Part shown: positions 26,597 through 34,985 of the stretch, in pieces
Layout of the letters: every line of letters begins with the position of its first letter
Numbering within the stretch: position 1 is the stretch's first letter
Assembly (NCBI RefSeq): GCF_016428855.1
Contig: NZ_JAELTN010000035.1
Span: forward strand, 1 to 55,498
DNA length: 55,498 nucleotides
Reading direction: 5' to 3'
Source: Pedobacter sp. ASV28
GTDB taxonomy: Bacteria; Bacteroidota; Bacteroidia; Sphingobacteriales; Sphingobacteriaceae
The notes under the pieces: generated by a model
Seen by the model: only the letters and a program-made list of their open reading frames with translations
Told to the model about the DNA's origin: nothing
Database searches by the model: none
Position numbers and translations under genes: made by a program

Positions 26597-26896
26597 TTTA
26601 AGCTTGTGTATAATTTATATATACCGGAATCTTTTTCTCCAATAACTTCCTCAAGCCATCCGATATTCTAATATAGGCGGAAGTTTTCTAAAATTTTAGT
26701 TTCCCGTTATTAATATTCCCTTACGTAAGAGTAAGCATCCCGATTTATGGGAATAAAACGAATAGCGGGGCTAACGATAATAAGGCGGTAATCCTAATTT
26801 GCATGATGGCCCACCATCCAACCAACCAAAAAACTAAATAACCAAAAAACTAAGCAAGCAAATCCCTATTTTTGCATCAAATTTTTGACCTTATAA
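26597..26896. other. 300-bp divergent intergenic region, possible array entry site
   Basis: Between the first cassette gene (minus) and valS (plus). GTGTATAAT at 26606-26614 looks like the outer boundary of the first cassette. An imperfect inverted repeat (ATTCCC at about 26715, GGGAAT at about 26749) and a CTTACGTAAG palindrome lie between. No integrase gene, no recognisable attI and no tRNA is present. Confidence 0.5.
26867..26874 (+). promoter_or_regulatory. Bacteroidota -7 promoter element (TATTTTTG) for valS
   Basis: TATTTTTG matches TAnnTTTG and ends 22 bases before the valS start codon at 26897, a typical distance. No TTG at about 19 bases further upstream, so the -33 element is weak or absent. 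Confidence 0.5.
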
Positions 26897-29560
26897 ATGA
26901 GCATAGCTACAAAATACAATCCACAGGAAACAGAAGAAAAATGGTACAGTTACTGGTTGGAAAAGCGATTTTTTCATTCAGAACCCGACGAACGTGAGCC
27001 TTATACCATTGTGATCCCTCCACCAAATGTGACAGGGGTGTTGCATATGGGGCACATGCTTAACAATACCATTCAGGATGTATTGGTGCGTAAAGCGCGT
27101 ATGCAGGGCAAGAATGCCTGTTGGGTACCTGGTACCGATCATGCTTCTATTGCTACGGAGGCCAAGGTAGTGGCCATGCTTAAGGAAAAGGGGATCAACA
27201 AAAAAGACATCAGTAGGGAAGAGTTTCTGAAGTATGCCTGGGAGTGGAAAGAGAAATATGGGGGCATTATTTTGGAGCAACTGAAAAAACTGGGCGCCAG
27301 CTGCGATTGGGACAGGACCCGCTTTACCATGGAAGAAGATTTGTCTGAAGCGGTGATCGATAGTTTCATTCACCTATACAAAAAAGGCTGGATTTACCGA
27401 GGCGTGAGGATGATCAACTGGGATCCTGCGGGTAAAACTGCCGTTTCTGATGAAGAGGTGATCCGTAAAGAAGTTAACCAGAAGCTATATTACATCAAAT
27501 ACCTGATTTCGGGAACAACCGATCAGTTTTTAACCATTGCCACTACCCGTCCGGAAACCATTATGGCCGATTCGGCCATCTGTATCAACCCTAATGACGA
27601 GCGTTTTGCCCATTTAAAGGGTAAGAAGGTTTTTGTGCCCTTGGTGAACCATGAAATTCCGGTGATCGAAGATGAATATGTAGATATTGAGTTTGGTACC
27701 GGCTGTTTAAAAGTGACGCCAGCGCATGACCTTAACGATTATGAACTGGGGATAAAACACAATCTGCCAGTTACCGATATTTTAAATGACGATGGCACGC
27801 TGAACGAGTTGGCAGTTATCCTGGTAGGTGAAGACCGCTTTGTTGCCCGCAAGAAAATAGCTAAAATGCTAGAGGAAGCAGGTCATTTAGAAAAGGTAGA
27901 AGACTATAAGTCGCAGGTGGGTTTTTCTGAACGTACCGATGCGGCCATTGAGCCAAAGCTTTCCATGCAGTGGTTTGTGAAGATGAAGGAAATGGCACAG
28001 CCGGCTTTAGACGATGTGTTAAATGGAGAGGTTAACCTTATCCCGAATAAATTTGAAAATACCTATCGCCATTGGATGGAGAATGTTCGCGATTGGAACA
28101 TCTCTCGTCAGCTATGGTGGGGGCAACGTATTCCGGCTTGGTATGACGATAAGGGCAATTGGGTAGTGGCCAAGACAAAAGATGAGGCCCTTGAAGAATT
28201 TTGGAAGAAGAAAAACTTAGATCAAATAGGTGCTGAAACAGATAAGGTAGGGTTTAAGCACCAATTGTCGGGATTTGTTAAGCAAGATGAAGATGTAATG
28301 GACACTTGGTTTTCTTCTTGGTTATGGCCAATCTCGGTTTTCGATGGATTTAAAAATCCAGAGAACAAAGATTTTAACTATTATTATCCTACAAATGATC
28401 TGGTTACGGCGCCAGAGATCTTGTTCTTTTGGGTAGCACGTATGATTATGGCCGGCCGTGAGTTTACGGGCAAAAAGCCATTCACCAATGTTTACCTAAC
28501 CGGTATTGTTCGCGATAAGTTGGGCCGTAAGATGTCCAAGTCGTTGGGAAATTCGCCAGATCCGATTGGATTGATCGACAAATACGGTGCAGACGGTGTA
28601 AGGGTTGGTATGCTCATGTCGTCGCCGGCAGGTAACGATTTAATGTTCGACGAAGCCTATTGTGAGCAGGGCAGGAATTTTGCCAACAAAATATGGAATG
28701 CCTTCCGCTTGGTAAAGGGATGGGAAGTAGATGAAAATCTGGAGAATGCCAACCAGCAGGCCATGGTATGGTTTGAAAACAGGTTTAATGAGGCCTTAAC
28801 TGACATAGAGGCCGATTTTAAACAATACCGCTTATCGGAAGCCCTAACCACTACCTATAAATTGGTATGGGATGATTTCTGTGCCTGGTATCTAGAAATG
28901 GTAAAACCAGCCTATCAGCAGCCCATAGATGCAGCTACGAAGCAGGCCACTATTCAATACTTTGAACGGGTATTGAGGTTGCTGCATCCTTTTATGCCAT
29001 TCCTTACAGAGGAACTGTACCACGACGAACTTTTCGGTACACGTTCGGAACTTGATTGTTGTATTGTAGCTGCTTATCCGGTTGTAGAAAGTGTTGATGC
29101 CGCCTTGCTGAAAGAGGCCGAATTGATCAAAGGTTTAGTTTCTGAAATTAGAAATGTAAGAAATACCCGCCAAATTTCACCAAAGGAAGCCTTGCCATTG
29201 AGCATTAAGGTGAATTCTGAGGTCAACTATAAAAACTGGTTAAATATTGTTTATAAACTGGCCAATGTAAGCGAAGCCAAGTTGGTAGAAGATAAAGTGA
29301 CCGGGGCTGCAAGCTTTATGGTGGGCAAAGATGAATTCTTTATCCAATTAAGTGAGAATGTAGATCTTGCTGCAGAAAAAGAACGTTTAACCAAAGAATT
29401 GGAATACCTGCAAGGTTTCTTAAAATCGGTGGATGCGAAATTGGGCAACGAACGCTTTGTACAAAATGCAAAACCAGAAATTATAGCCAATGAGCGTAAT
29501 AAAAAAGCAGATGCAGAATCTAAAATAGCCACCATTAAAGAGAGCTTGGCAGGATTGTAA
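26897..29560 (+). CDS. valS: valyl-tRNA synthetase
   Basis: 887 residues, full length for bacterial ValRS. The class I signature HMGH is at 50-53 (NVTGVLHMGHMLN) and the KMSKS loop at 545-549 (LGRKMSKSLGN). The CP1 editing domain follows the catalytic Rossmann fold (TTRPETIMADSAICI, VTPAHDLNDYELG). A C-terminal coiled coil (about 810-887, AAEKERLTKELEYLQGFLKSVDAKLGNERF) is the tRNA-binding arm. It charges tRNA-Val. Essential, chromosomal; its divergent orientation makes it the boundary of the cassette array. Confidence 0.98.
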   Translation: MSIATKYNPQETEEKWYSYWLEKRFFHSEPDEREPYTIVIPPPNVTGVLHMGHMLNNTIQDVLVRKARMQGKNACWVPGTDHASIATEAKVVAMLKEKGINKKDISREEFLKYAWEWKEKYGGIILEQLKKLGASCDWDRTRFTMEEDLSEAVIDSFIHLYKKGWIYRGVRMINWDPAGKTAVSDEEVIRKEVNQKLYYIKYLISGTTDQFLTIATTRPETIMADSAICINPNDERFAHLKGKKVFVPLVNHEIPVIEDEYVDIEFGTGCLKVTPAHDLNDYELGIKHNLPVTDILNDDGTLNELAVILVGEDRFVARKKIAKMLEEAGHLEKVEDYKSQVGFSERTDAAIEPKLSMQWFVKMKEMAQPALDDVLNGEVNLIPNKFENTYRHWMENVRDWNISRQLWWGQRIPAWYDDKGNWVVAKTKDEALEEFWKKKNLDQIGAETDKVGFKHQLSGFVKQDEDVMDTWFSSWLWPISVFDGFKNPENKDFNYYYPTNDLVTAPEILFFWVARMIMAGREFTGKKPFTNVYLTGIVRDKLGRKMSKSLGNSPDPIGLIDKYGADGVRVGMLMSSPAGNDLMFDEAYCEQGRNFANKIWNAFRLVKGWEVDENLENANQQAMVWFENRFNEALTDIEADFKQYRLSEALTTTYKLVWDDFCAWYLEMVKPAYQQPIDAATKQATIQYFERVLRLLHPFMPFLTEELYHDELFGTRSELDCCIVAAYPVVESVDAALLKEAELIKGLVSEIRNVRNTRQISPKEALPLSIKVNSEVNYKNWLNIVYKLANVSEAKLVEDKVTGAASFMVGKDEFFIQLSENVDLAAEKERLTKELEYLQGFLKSVDAKLGNERFVQNAKPEIIANERNKKADAESKIATIKESLAGL

Positions 29561-29649
29561 TTGGGCTTTTAGCAAATTTGAAACCTTAATATACGCATGC
29601 TTCCTGTAATGGGCAGGATTCATGAATACAATTGAAAAAATATAGACAG

Positions 29650-30192
29650 ATGAAAAAAATATTCTTATTTATGGTGGTGGCTACAGCAGTTGCCTGTTCA
29701 AATGGAAAGCCAAAAGATGAACCTATTGTTTCTGACATTTTTGTAGAGCAGAAGGTAGGCGATTTTATCGCACAAAATCCTGATTGGGCAACTGGAGAAA
29801 AGGTTTCAGATGCCACCGTCGATAAATTCAAACATGAAGTCATCAGGTGGAGCAATGAGCAGGAATTTCTAAACCAAATGCCTTTACAGTTAAAAGGACT
29901 AAGGGATACCTTATTGAACGATCAATCTTTTAAAATTGCCACATTTACAGGCTATAACGATACCAATAGGAAAATAGGTTCTTTATTGAACTATATCCAA
30001 TTACAGATTGATGGTATTGTACCAAATGACCTGTTAAAAGAGCTGAAACCTAACCAAAATTATACTTTGACAGGGCTGTTGTACAAGCAGGGCAAAAGGG
30101 CCGATGTGAAATTGATCAAGGTGGCCGATTTTAAGGGGTATGACCTGGGCAAATATACTTTTTCGGTTACGGCAGTTAAGCCAGTGAAATAA
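29650..30192 (+). CDS. lipoprotein, unknown function
   Basis: 180 residues starting at MKKIFLFMVVATAVACSNGK; the earlier in-frame Met six codons upstream (MKKYRQ) gives a less typical signal peptide. The lipobox ATAVAC puts the lipidated Cys at residue 16. The mature part is a compact domain (VSDIFVEQKVGDFIAQNPDWATGEKVSDATVDKFKHEVIRWSNEQEFLNQMPLQLKGLRDT...NYTLTGLLYKQGKRADVKLIKVADF). The C-terminus resembles an OB-like beta domain. Convergent with the HsdR_N protein gene (31-base gap). Conserved position after valS suggests a chromosomal core gene. Confidence 0.75.
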   Translation: MKKIFLFMVVATAVACSNGKPKDEPIVSDIFVEQKVGDFIAQNPDWATGEKVSDATVDKFKHEVIRWSNEQEFLNQMPLQLKGLRDTLLNDQSFKIATFTGYNDTNRKIGSLLNYIQLQIDGIVPNDLLKELKPNQNYTLTGLLYKQGKRADVKLIKVADFKGYDLGKYTFSVTAVKPVK

Positions 30193-30223
30193 ATGGTTAC
30201 TTAGGAATTGCCCGTGTTATCAC

Positions 30224-30682
30224 TTATAACAATCGGTACTCGGGCAGTTCTTCTATAAATAAAAAGTGGCCATTTTGATGGTCAATTTGGGCATAGTAAT
30301 GGTCTATGCCATTGGTAACCGCTAACCATTTGGCCTTATATACCGAGTTATATCTTGCCGCTTGGTCAAAAGTGGCTTGGGTAATGGCCACAGATGGGGC
30401 CTTGCACTCAATGACCATGAGTTTTTCGCCTTGTTGGTTATAAACTAAGATATCACTTCGCTTTTTGGTCTGATTGAGGTTCAGGCCTCCCTCAATTTGT
30501 AATAAAGCGGTAGGGAAAGACTTTTCGTTTACGAGGTATTTGATGAAGTGTTGCCTTACCCATTCTTCGGGCGTGAGCACCAAATGCTTCTTCCTGATTT
30601 CGTCAAATATAAAAAATACGCTGTCCTTTTGGGTAATCTTAAAAGGATAGGGGGCAAGGTTGAGCGGAGTGGGTTTGAACAT
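30224..30682 (-). CDS. type I restriction HsdR N-terminal-like domain protein
   Basis: 152 residues with a PD-(D/E)XK arrangement: KRSDILVYNQQGEKLMVIECKAPSVAI (Asp then E-x-K) preceded by KYLVNEKSFPTALLQIEGGLNLNQT. This stand-alone HSDR_N protein is a common single gene beside holA in Bacteroidota and has no companion methylase or specificity subunit here, so it is not a restriction system. Probable nuclease-like or DNA-binding housekeeping function. It is divergent from holA. Confidence 0.83.
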   Translation of the reverse strand: MFKPTPLNLAPYPFKITQKDSVFFIFDEIRKKHLVLTPEEWVRQHFIKYLVNEKSFPTALLQIEGGLNLNQTKKRSDILVYNQQGEKLMVIECKAPSVAITQATFDQAARYNSVYKAKWLAVTNGIDHYYAQIDHQNGHFLFIEELPEYRLL

Positions 30683-30863
30683 CTATGGCCAAAAGTAGAA
30701 AGTTATCGGGCAGAAAGCAAAAAATGAGTAATGAAAGTTAAGGCTTGCAACCATAGCTAGGTTTTGGGGATGGATGGCCTGGATCAAAAAGAAGCGATGA
30801 ACAGCAAAAAAACTAAAATTGTATTCCGATAACTTTCGGAACTAAAATTGTAATTTTACGTCG

Positions 30864-31889
30864 ATGACTGCCGAGGAGCTAATTAAAGAATTAAAAGCGA
30901 GAAAATTTAAGCCCATCTATCTATTACAGGGTGAAGAACCCTATTATATCGATCAGATTGTCGATTATATGGAGCAATCTATCCTTTCTGACGGAGAGAA
31001 GGGATTTAACCAAACCGTACTGTATGGTAAGGATACAGATATGGCGACCATTCTGAATGCGGCAAAGCGCTATCCGATGATGTCGGAATACCAGCTGATT
31101 GTAGTTAAGGAAGCACAGGATTTAAAGTGGAGTAAAGAAACCGAAGGCGGTAGTAAGGAAGCGGAATTTATACAAAGCTACTTTGAAAGGCCACTGCCGA
31201 GCACCATATTGGTTTTTGCCTATAAGTATGGCAACTTTGATAAGCGTAAAAAGACTTATAAGGCCATTAATAGCAGCGGTCTGGTTTTTCAGAGCGATCC
31301 GGTGCGCGACTATAAGCTTATGCCCTGGATTGAGGACCACGTTAAAAGTAAAGGTTATAAGATTGCCCCTCCGGCAGCGGCCCTAATGGCCGAATATCTG
31401 GGAACCGATCTGTCCAAGATTGCCAACGAGGTAGAAAAACTCTGTTTAAATATAGATAAGGAGACGGTTATACAGACAGACCATATTCAACGTAACATTG
31501 GGATTAGCAAAGAGTATAATGTTTTTGAGCTACAAAAGGCTTTGGCCGGTAGGAATGTATTGAAATGTAACCAGATCATTAATTATTTTGCCAATAATCC
31601 AAAGGCGAACCCCATGATCATGGTCATGGCCAACCTCAATTCCTATTTCACCAAGATATTGAAGTACCATTATCTGCCCAATAAGAACGATGCACCCAAA
31701 GAGCTGGGGGTTAATCCATACTTTATTAAAGATTATGAAATGGCTGCTAAAACCTATGGGCCTGGAAAGACTTTTGACATCATCAGTTTGTTGAGGGAAT
31801 ATGACCTGAAAAGTAAGGGCCTGGACAGCACAGGCAATACAAGCGATGGGGAATTGCTAAAAGAACTCATTTTTAAGGTACTACATTAG
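30864..31889 (+). CDS. holA: DNA polymerase III subunit delta
   Basis: 341 residues, the delta subunit of the clamp loader. The N-terminal AAA-like domain begins MTAEELIKELKARKFKPIYLLQGEEPYYIDQIVDYME; the central part has VVKEAQDLKW and STILVFAYKYGNFDKRKKTYKAI; the C-terminal collar domain is NVFELQKALAGRNVLKCNQIINYFANNPKANPMIMVMANL. Delta wrenches open the beta sliding clamp ring so that the clamp can be loaded on primed DNA. Diverges from the HsdR_N gene. A TAATTTTA -7-like sequence at 30851 lies immediately before the start. Confidence 0.95.
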   Translation: MTAEELIKELKARKFKPIYLLQGEEPYYIDQIVDYMEQSILSDGEKGFNQTVLYGKDTDMATILNAAKRYPMMSEYQLIVVKEAQDLKWSKETEGGSKEAEFIQSYFERPLPSTILVFAYKYGNFDKRKKTYKAINSSGLVFQSDPVRDYKLMPWIEDHVKSKGYKIAPPAAALMAEYLGTDLSKIANEVEKLCLNIDKETVIQTDHIQRNIGISKEYNVFELQKALAGRNVLKCNQIINYFANNPKANPMIMVMANLNSYFTKILKYHYLPNKNDAPKELGVNPYFIKDYEMAAKTYGPGKTFDIISLLREYDLKSKGLDSTGNTSDGELLKELIFKVLH

Positions 31890-31972
31890 TACCTTCGTAG
31901 GTTTATTCGATCTTATAGACCGTAGTATTTGAAAGTTAAGGACATAGAAATCGTGACAATTCTCTTTTTGTA

Positions 31973-32012
31973 ACTAAGAAGTTATGGCTAATGCTCACTA
32001 CTTCTTCTTAGT
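31973..32012. terminator. stem-loop after holA
   Basis: A perfect 9-bp stem (ACTAAGAAG at 31973-31981 and CTTCTTAGT at 32004-32012) with a 22-base loop, 84 bases after the holA stop. The stem is AT-rich and no U-run follows, so it may be a weak terminator or a structure in the leader of the next gene. Confidence 0.4.
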
Positions 32013-32052
32013 AGCGTTATTTTTACGTGTCAATTAACTTATTCAAAAATTA

Positions 32053-34623
32053 ATGAAGAAAAATCTATTCACACTATTGTTGGTTGCTGGAGCGGTAACT
32101 TTTGCCCATGCTCAACGACCAACCCAAGGGGGGGCTGCGCCAGCCGATAGTACCCGTAGGGCTCCAGGTGCATTTGGAGCAGCCGCACCTAGGGCACAAC
32201 CCAAACCTTATGATCAGGTAATTACCAACAAGGCGCTTACACGTAAGGGTATGATTACCGCACATAAAATTGAGGACAAATTTTATTTTGAAATAGCCGA
32301 TAGCACCCTGAATAGGGATATTTTGGTGGTAAGCCGTATTTCTAAGTCGGGCGCAGAAGTTAGGGCGGCCCAAGGGTATGCTGGTGACCAGATCGGTAGT
32401 TCGGTGATACGTTTCGAAAAAGGACCAAACAACCGGATTTTTATGCGCAAGATAAGTTTCAGGGCTTATAGTGCAGACAGTACGGCTTCTATGTACCAGT
32501 CGTTAAAGAATTCGAGCGTACAGCCTATTGCGGCTTCTTTTAATATTGCGGCCTATACACCCGATAAAAAAGGGAGCGTAATCGATATTACCGATTATGC
32601 GAATAGTGATAACGACATCTTTTATTTCAGTTCTCCTATGTTCAAAACCAGATATAGGATGGGCGCACAGCAAGCAGACAGAAGCTATATCCAAGATATC
32701 AGAAGTTTTCCTACCAATGTAGAAATCAATACGGTTAAAACATATGCCCAAACAGCAGCCACTTCAGGTATGGGTGGCGGCGGCGGTGGTGCCATGATGG
32801 GTGCCGGTGCTTCTTCTGGTTCTGTTACGGTAGAGCTTAATACTTCATTGGTGATCTTGCCTAAAAATCCAATGAAACCACGTTATTTCGATCCCAGAGT
32901 AGGTTATTTCACCGTAGGTTATACTGATTTTGATGCCAATCCACAGGGCGTGAAAGAAATAGAATTGGTAAAACGCTGGAGGTTAGAACCAAAACCTCAG
33001 GATATGGCCAAATACAAACGTGGTGAGCTGGTAGAGCCGGCAAAACCGATTATTTTCTATATCGACCCCGCTACACCTAAGAAATGGATACCTTATTTAA
33101 TTGCTGGTGTTAATGATTGGCAAAAAGCATTTGAAAAGGCAGGTTTCAAAAATGCCATTATTGGTAAAATTGCTCCTACCAAAGCGCAGGATTCTACCTG
33201 GAGTTTAGATGATGCCCGTAACTCGGCCATTGTATACAAACCTTCAGAAATCCCTAATGCCAGCGGACCAAGTATTTCAGATCCGCGTACTGGCGAAATT
33301 ATGGAAAGCCATATCAATTGGTACCATAATGTAATGAAGTTGGTACGTGATTGGTATTTTATCCAAACTGCCGCGGTAGACAAAAGAGCCCGTACCGTAA
33401 ACTTTAGCGATGAACTAATGGGCGATCTGATCCGCTTTGTGTCGTCGCACGAGGTGGGACATACTTTAGGTTTGCGCCATAACCATGGTTCGAGCTCAAC
33501 GGTACCTGTAGAAAATCTTCGCAACAAAAAATGGGTAGAGGAAAATGGACATACCCCATCTATCATGGATTATGCACGTTTTAACTATGTGGCCCAGCCA
33601 GAAGATAACATTAGTAAAACAGGTTTGTATCCACGTATTGGAGATTATGATAAGTGGGCTATTGAGTGGGGATATAGGTATTTCCCAGACAGCAAAACTG
33701 TAGCATCGGATATGAAAATATTGGATAAGATGACGACAGAATCTGCTAAAAACAGACGCTTATGGTTTGGTACCGAAAGCAACCCAGACGACCCACATTC
33801 ACAGAGTGAAGACTTGGGCGATAATGCCATGAAGGCAAGTGAGTATGGAATTAAGAACCTGAAAGTGATTTTGGCCAATTTAAAAACTTGGACTAAACAA
33901 CCTGGAGAAGATTATAGCGAATTGGGCAATATGTATGGCCAATTAACTACGCAGTTTGGACGTTATATTGGCCACGTAAGCAAAAATGTGGGGGGTATTT
34001 ACGAAAATCCAAAAACCGTAGATCAGGAAGGTTTGATTTACGAGCGTACCCCTGCAGCTATGCAGAAAGAGGCACTGAATTTCTTAAGTGCACAAGTATT
34101 CACTACTCCAAAATGGTTGTTGGATCAATCTATTTTAGATAACATCAATGAAAATCCTTTGGTCGTGGTTTCTAAATTGCAGAATGCAGCTATATCTCGT
34201 GTCGTGTCGACAAGGGTTTTGGGTAACCTGATTGCCGCCGAGGCTGCCGATGGTGCTGCTGCCTATAAAATTTCAGACCTGTTTAAAGATTTGAATGCTT
34301 CGATCTTTACGGAATTGAAGGGCGGTGCAGCAATTGATGTATATCGCAGAAATTTACAAAAAGCTTATGTAGACAGGTTGATCTCGATTGTTAATCCTCC
34401 TGCTGCCCCAGCTGGCGCAGCCGCACCTACCTTTGGTAGGGGTTCTGCAGCTCCATCTGGTTTAACTGCCAACCAAACAGATGCGGTTTCGGTAGTGAAA
34501 GGACAGTTGCGTGAACTGGATAAAGCAATTAAAGCCAGTGCTGCATCACAGTCAGATACACTGAGCAAATACCATTTAGAAGATTTATCTGATCGTATCC
34601 AACAAGCTTTGGATAAGAAATAG
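32053..34623 (+). CDS. secreted zinc-dependent metalloprotease (DUF5117/DUF4953 type)
   Basis: 856 residues. Signal peptide MKKNLFTLLLVAGAVTFAHA, then a Pro/Ala/Gly-rich linker (about 21-50). The catalytic motif is HEVGHTLGLRHNH with H466-E467-x-x-H470 and the third zinc ligand at His476, the metzincin pattern H-E-x-x-H-x-x-G-x-x-H. A Gly-rich loop (SGMGGGGGGAMMGAGASSG) lies at about 238-256. Family members are large periplasmic or surface proteases in Bacteroidota with unknown physiological substrates. Monocistronic: it ends with a strong terminator 26 bases downstream. Confidence 0.9.
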   Translation: MKKNLFTLLLVAGAVTFAHAQRPTQGGAAPADSTRRAPGAFGAAAPRAQPKPYDQVITNKALTRKGMITAHKIEDKFYFEIADSTLNRDILVVSRISKSGAEVRAAQGYAGDQIGSSVIRFEKGPNNRIFMRKISFRAYSADSTASMYQSLKNSSVQPIAASFNIAAYTPDKKGSVIDITDYANSDNDIFYFSSPMFKTRYRMGAQQADRSYIQDIRSFPTNVEINTVKTYAQTAATSGMGGGGGGAMMGAGASSGSVTVELNTSLVILPKNPMKPRYFDPRVGYFTVGYTDFDANPQGVKEIELVKRWRLEPKPQDMAKYKRGELVEPAKPIIFYIDPATPKKWIPYLIAGVNDWQKAFEKAGFKNAIIGKIAPTKAQDSTWSLDDARNSAIVYKPSEIPNASGPSISDPRTGEIMESHINWYHNVMKLVRDWYFIQTAAVDKRARTVNFSDELMGDLIRFVSSHEVGHTLGLRHNHGSSSTVPVENLRNKKWVEENGHTPSIMDYARFNYVAQPEDNISKTGLYPRIGDYDKWAIEWGYRYFPDSKTVASDMKILDKMTTESAKNRRLWFGTESNPDDPHSQSEDLGDNAMKASEYGIKNLKVILANLKTWTKQPGEDYSELGNMYGQLTTQFGRYIGHVSKNVGGIYENPKTVDQEGLIYERTPAAMQKEALNFLSAQVFTTPKWLLDQSILDNINENPLVVVSKLQNAAISRVVSTRVLGNLIAAEAADGAAAYKISDLFKDLNASIFTELKGGAAIDVYRRNLQKAYVDRLISIVNPPAAPAGAAAPTFGRGSAAPSGLTANQTDAVSVVKGQLRELDKAIKASAASQSDTLSKYHLEDLSDRIQQALDKK

Positions 34624-34985
34624 TCTTTGATTTAGTTTAATTTTTTAGTCCCTCTGGAATTTTTTTCAGAGGGATTTTTTATTTGCTTTTACAAGGTGTA
34701 CAGTATTGGAATCTGTAATTTTTAGCTACATGGATTTTAACACCAAATTAATCTCGTTTGGATATGGTGAATGCTGATAAATAGTTGTTGGCCCGAATGT
34801 TTGGTTTGACTTGAGCGCAGAAGGTTAGCGTGTATAGGAGGAACCTTGTCAAATAAACCTGATTGACGGCGATAGCTCCCGATGTGAAATCGGGACTAAA
34901 GCCAAAAAGCAGGGCTGACATTGTTGGATGTACTTACCCTGCTTTTCTGATAAAATTGCCATTCGTAAATCTACAATCGTAATTC
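34624..34985. other. 362-bp convergent intergenic region with hairpins
   Basis: Contains the metalloprotease terminator (34649-34680) and a second hairpin, TCCCGAT (34877-34883) / ATCGGGA (34889-34895), loop GTGAA, with TCCCGAT...ATCGGGACTAAAGCC. Similar short GC hairpins recur between convergent genes in Pedobacter-like genomes. No gene is visible. Confidence 0.65.
34649..34680 (+). terminator. rho-independent terminator
   Basis: Stem TCCCTCTG (34649-34656) and CAGAGGGA (34667-34674) with a 10-base loop, followed by six T (34675-34680). It lies 26 bases after the metalloprotease stop. Confidence 0.9.

Noticed and set aside
26740..26800. attI-like site upstream of the first cassette
   Set aside because: CCCGATTTATGGGAAT and GGGGCTAACG look suggestive, but similar hairpins occur as ordinary intergenic repeats in this group; no integrase-binding pattern can be identified.
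27139..27369. Minus-strand ORFs inside valS and other long genes
   Set aside because: Antisense shadows of strongly supported coding regions.
30224..30682. Restriction-modification system
   Set aside because: Only an isolated HsdR N-terminal-like domain protein; no methylase or specificity gene nearby, and this gene is a usual neighbour of holA.
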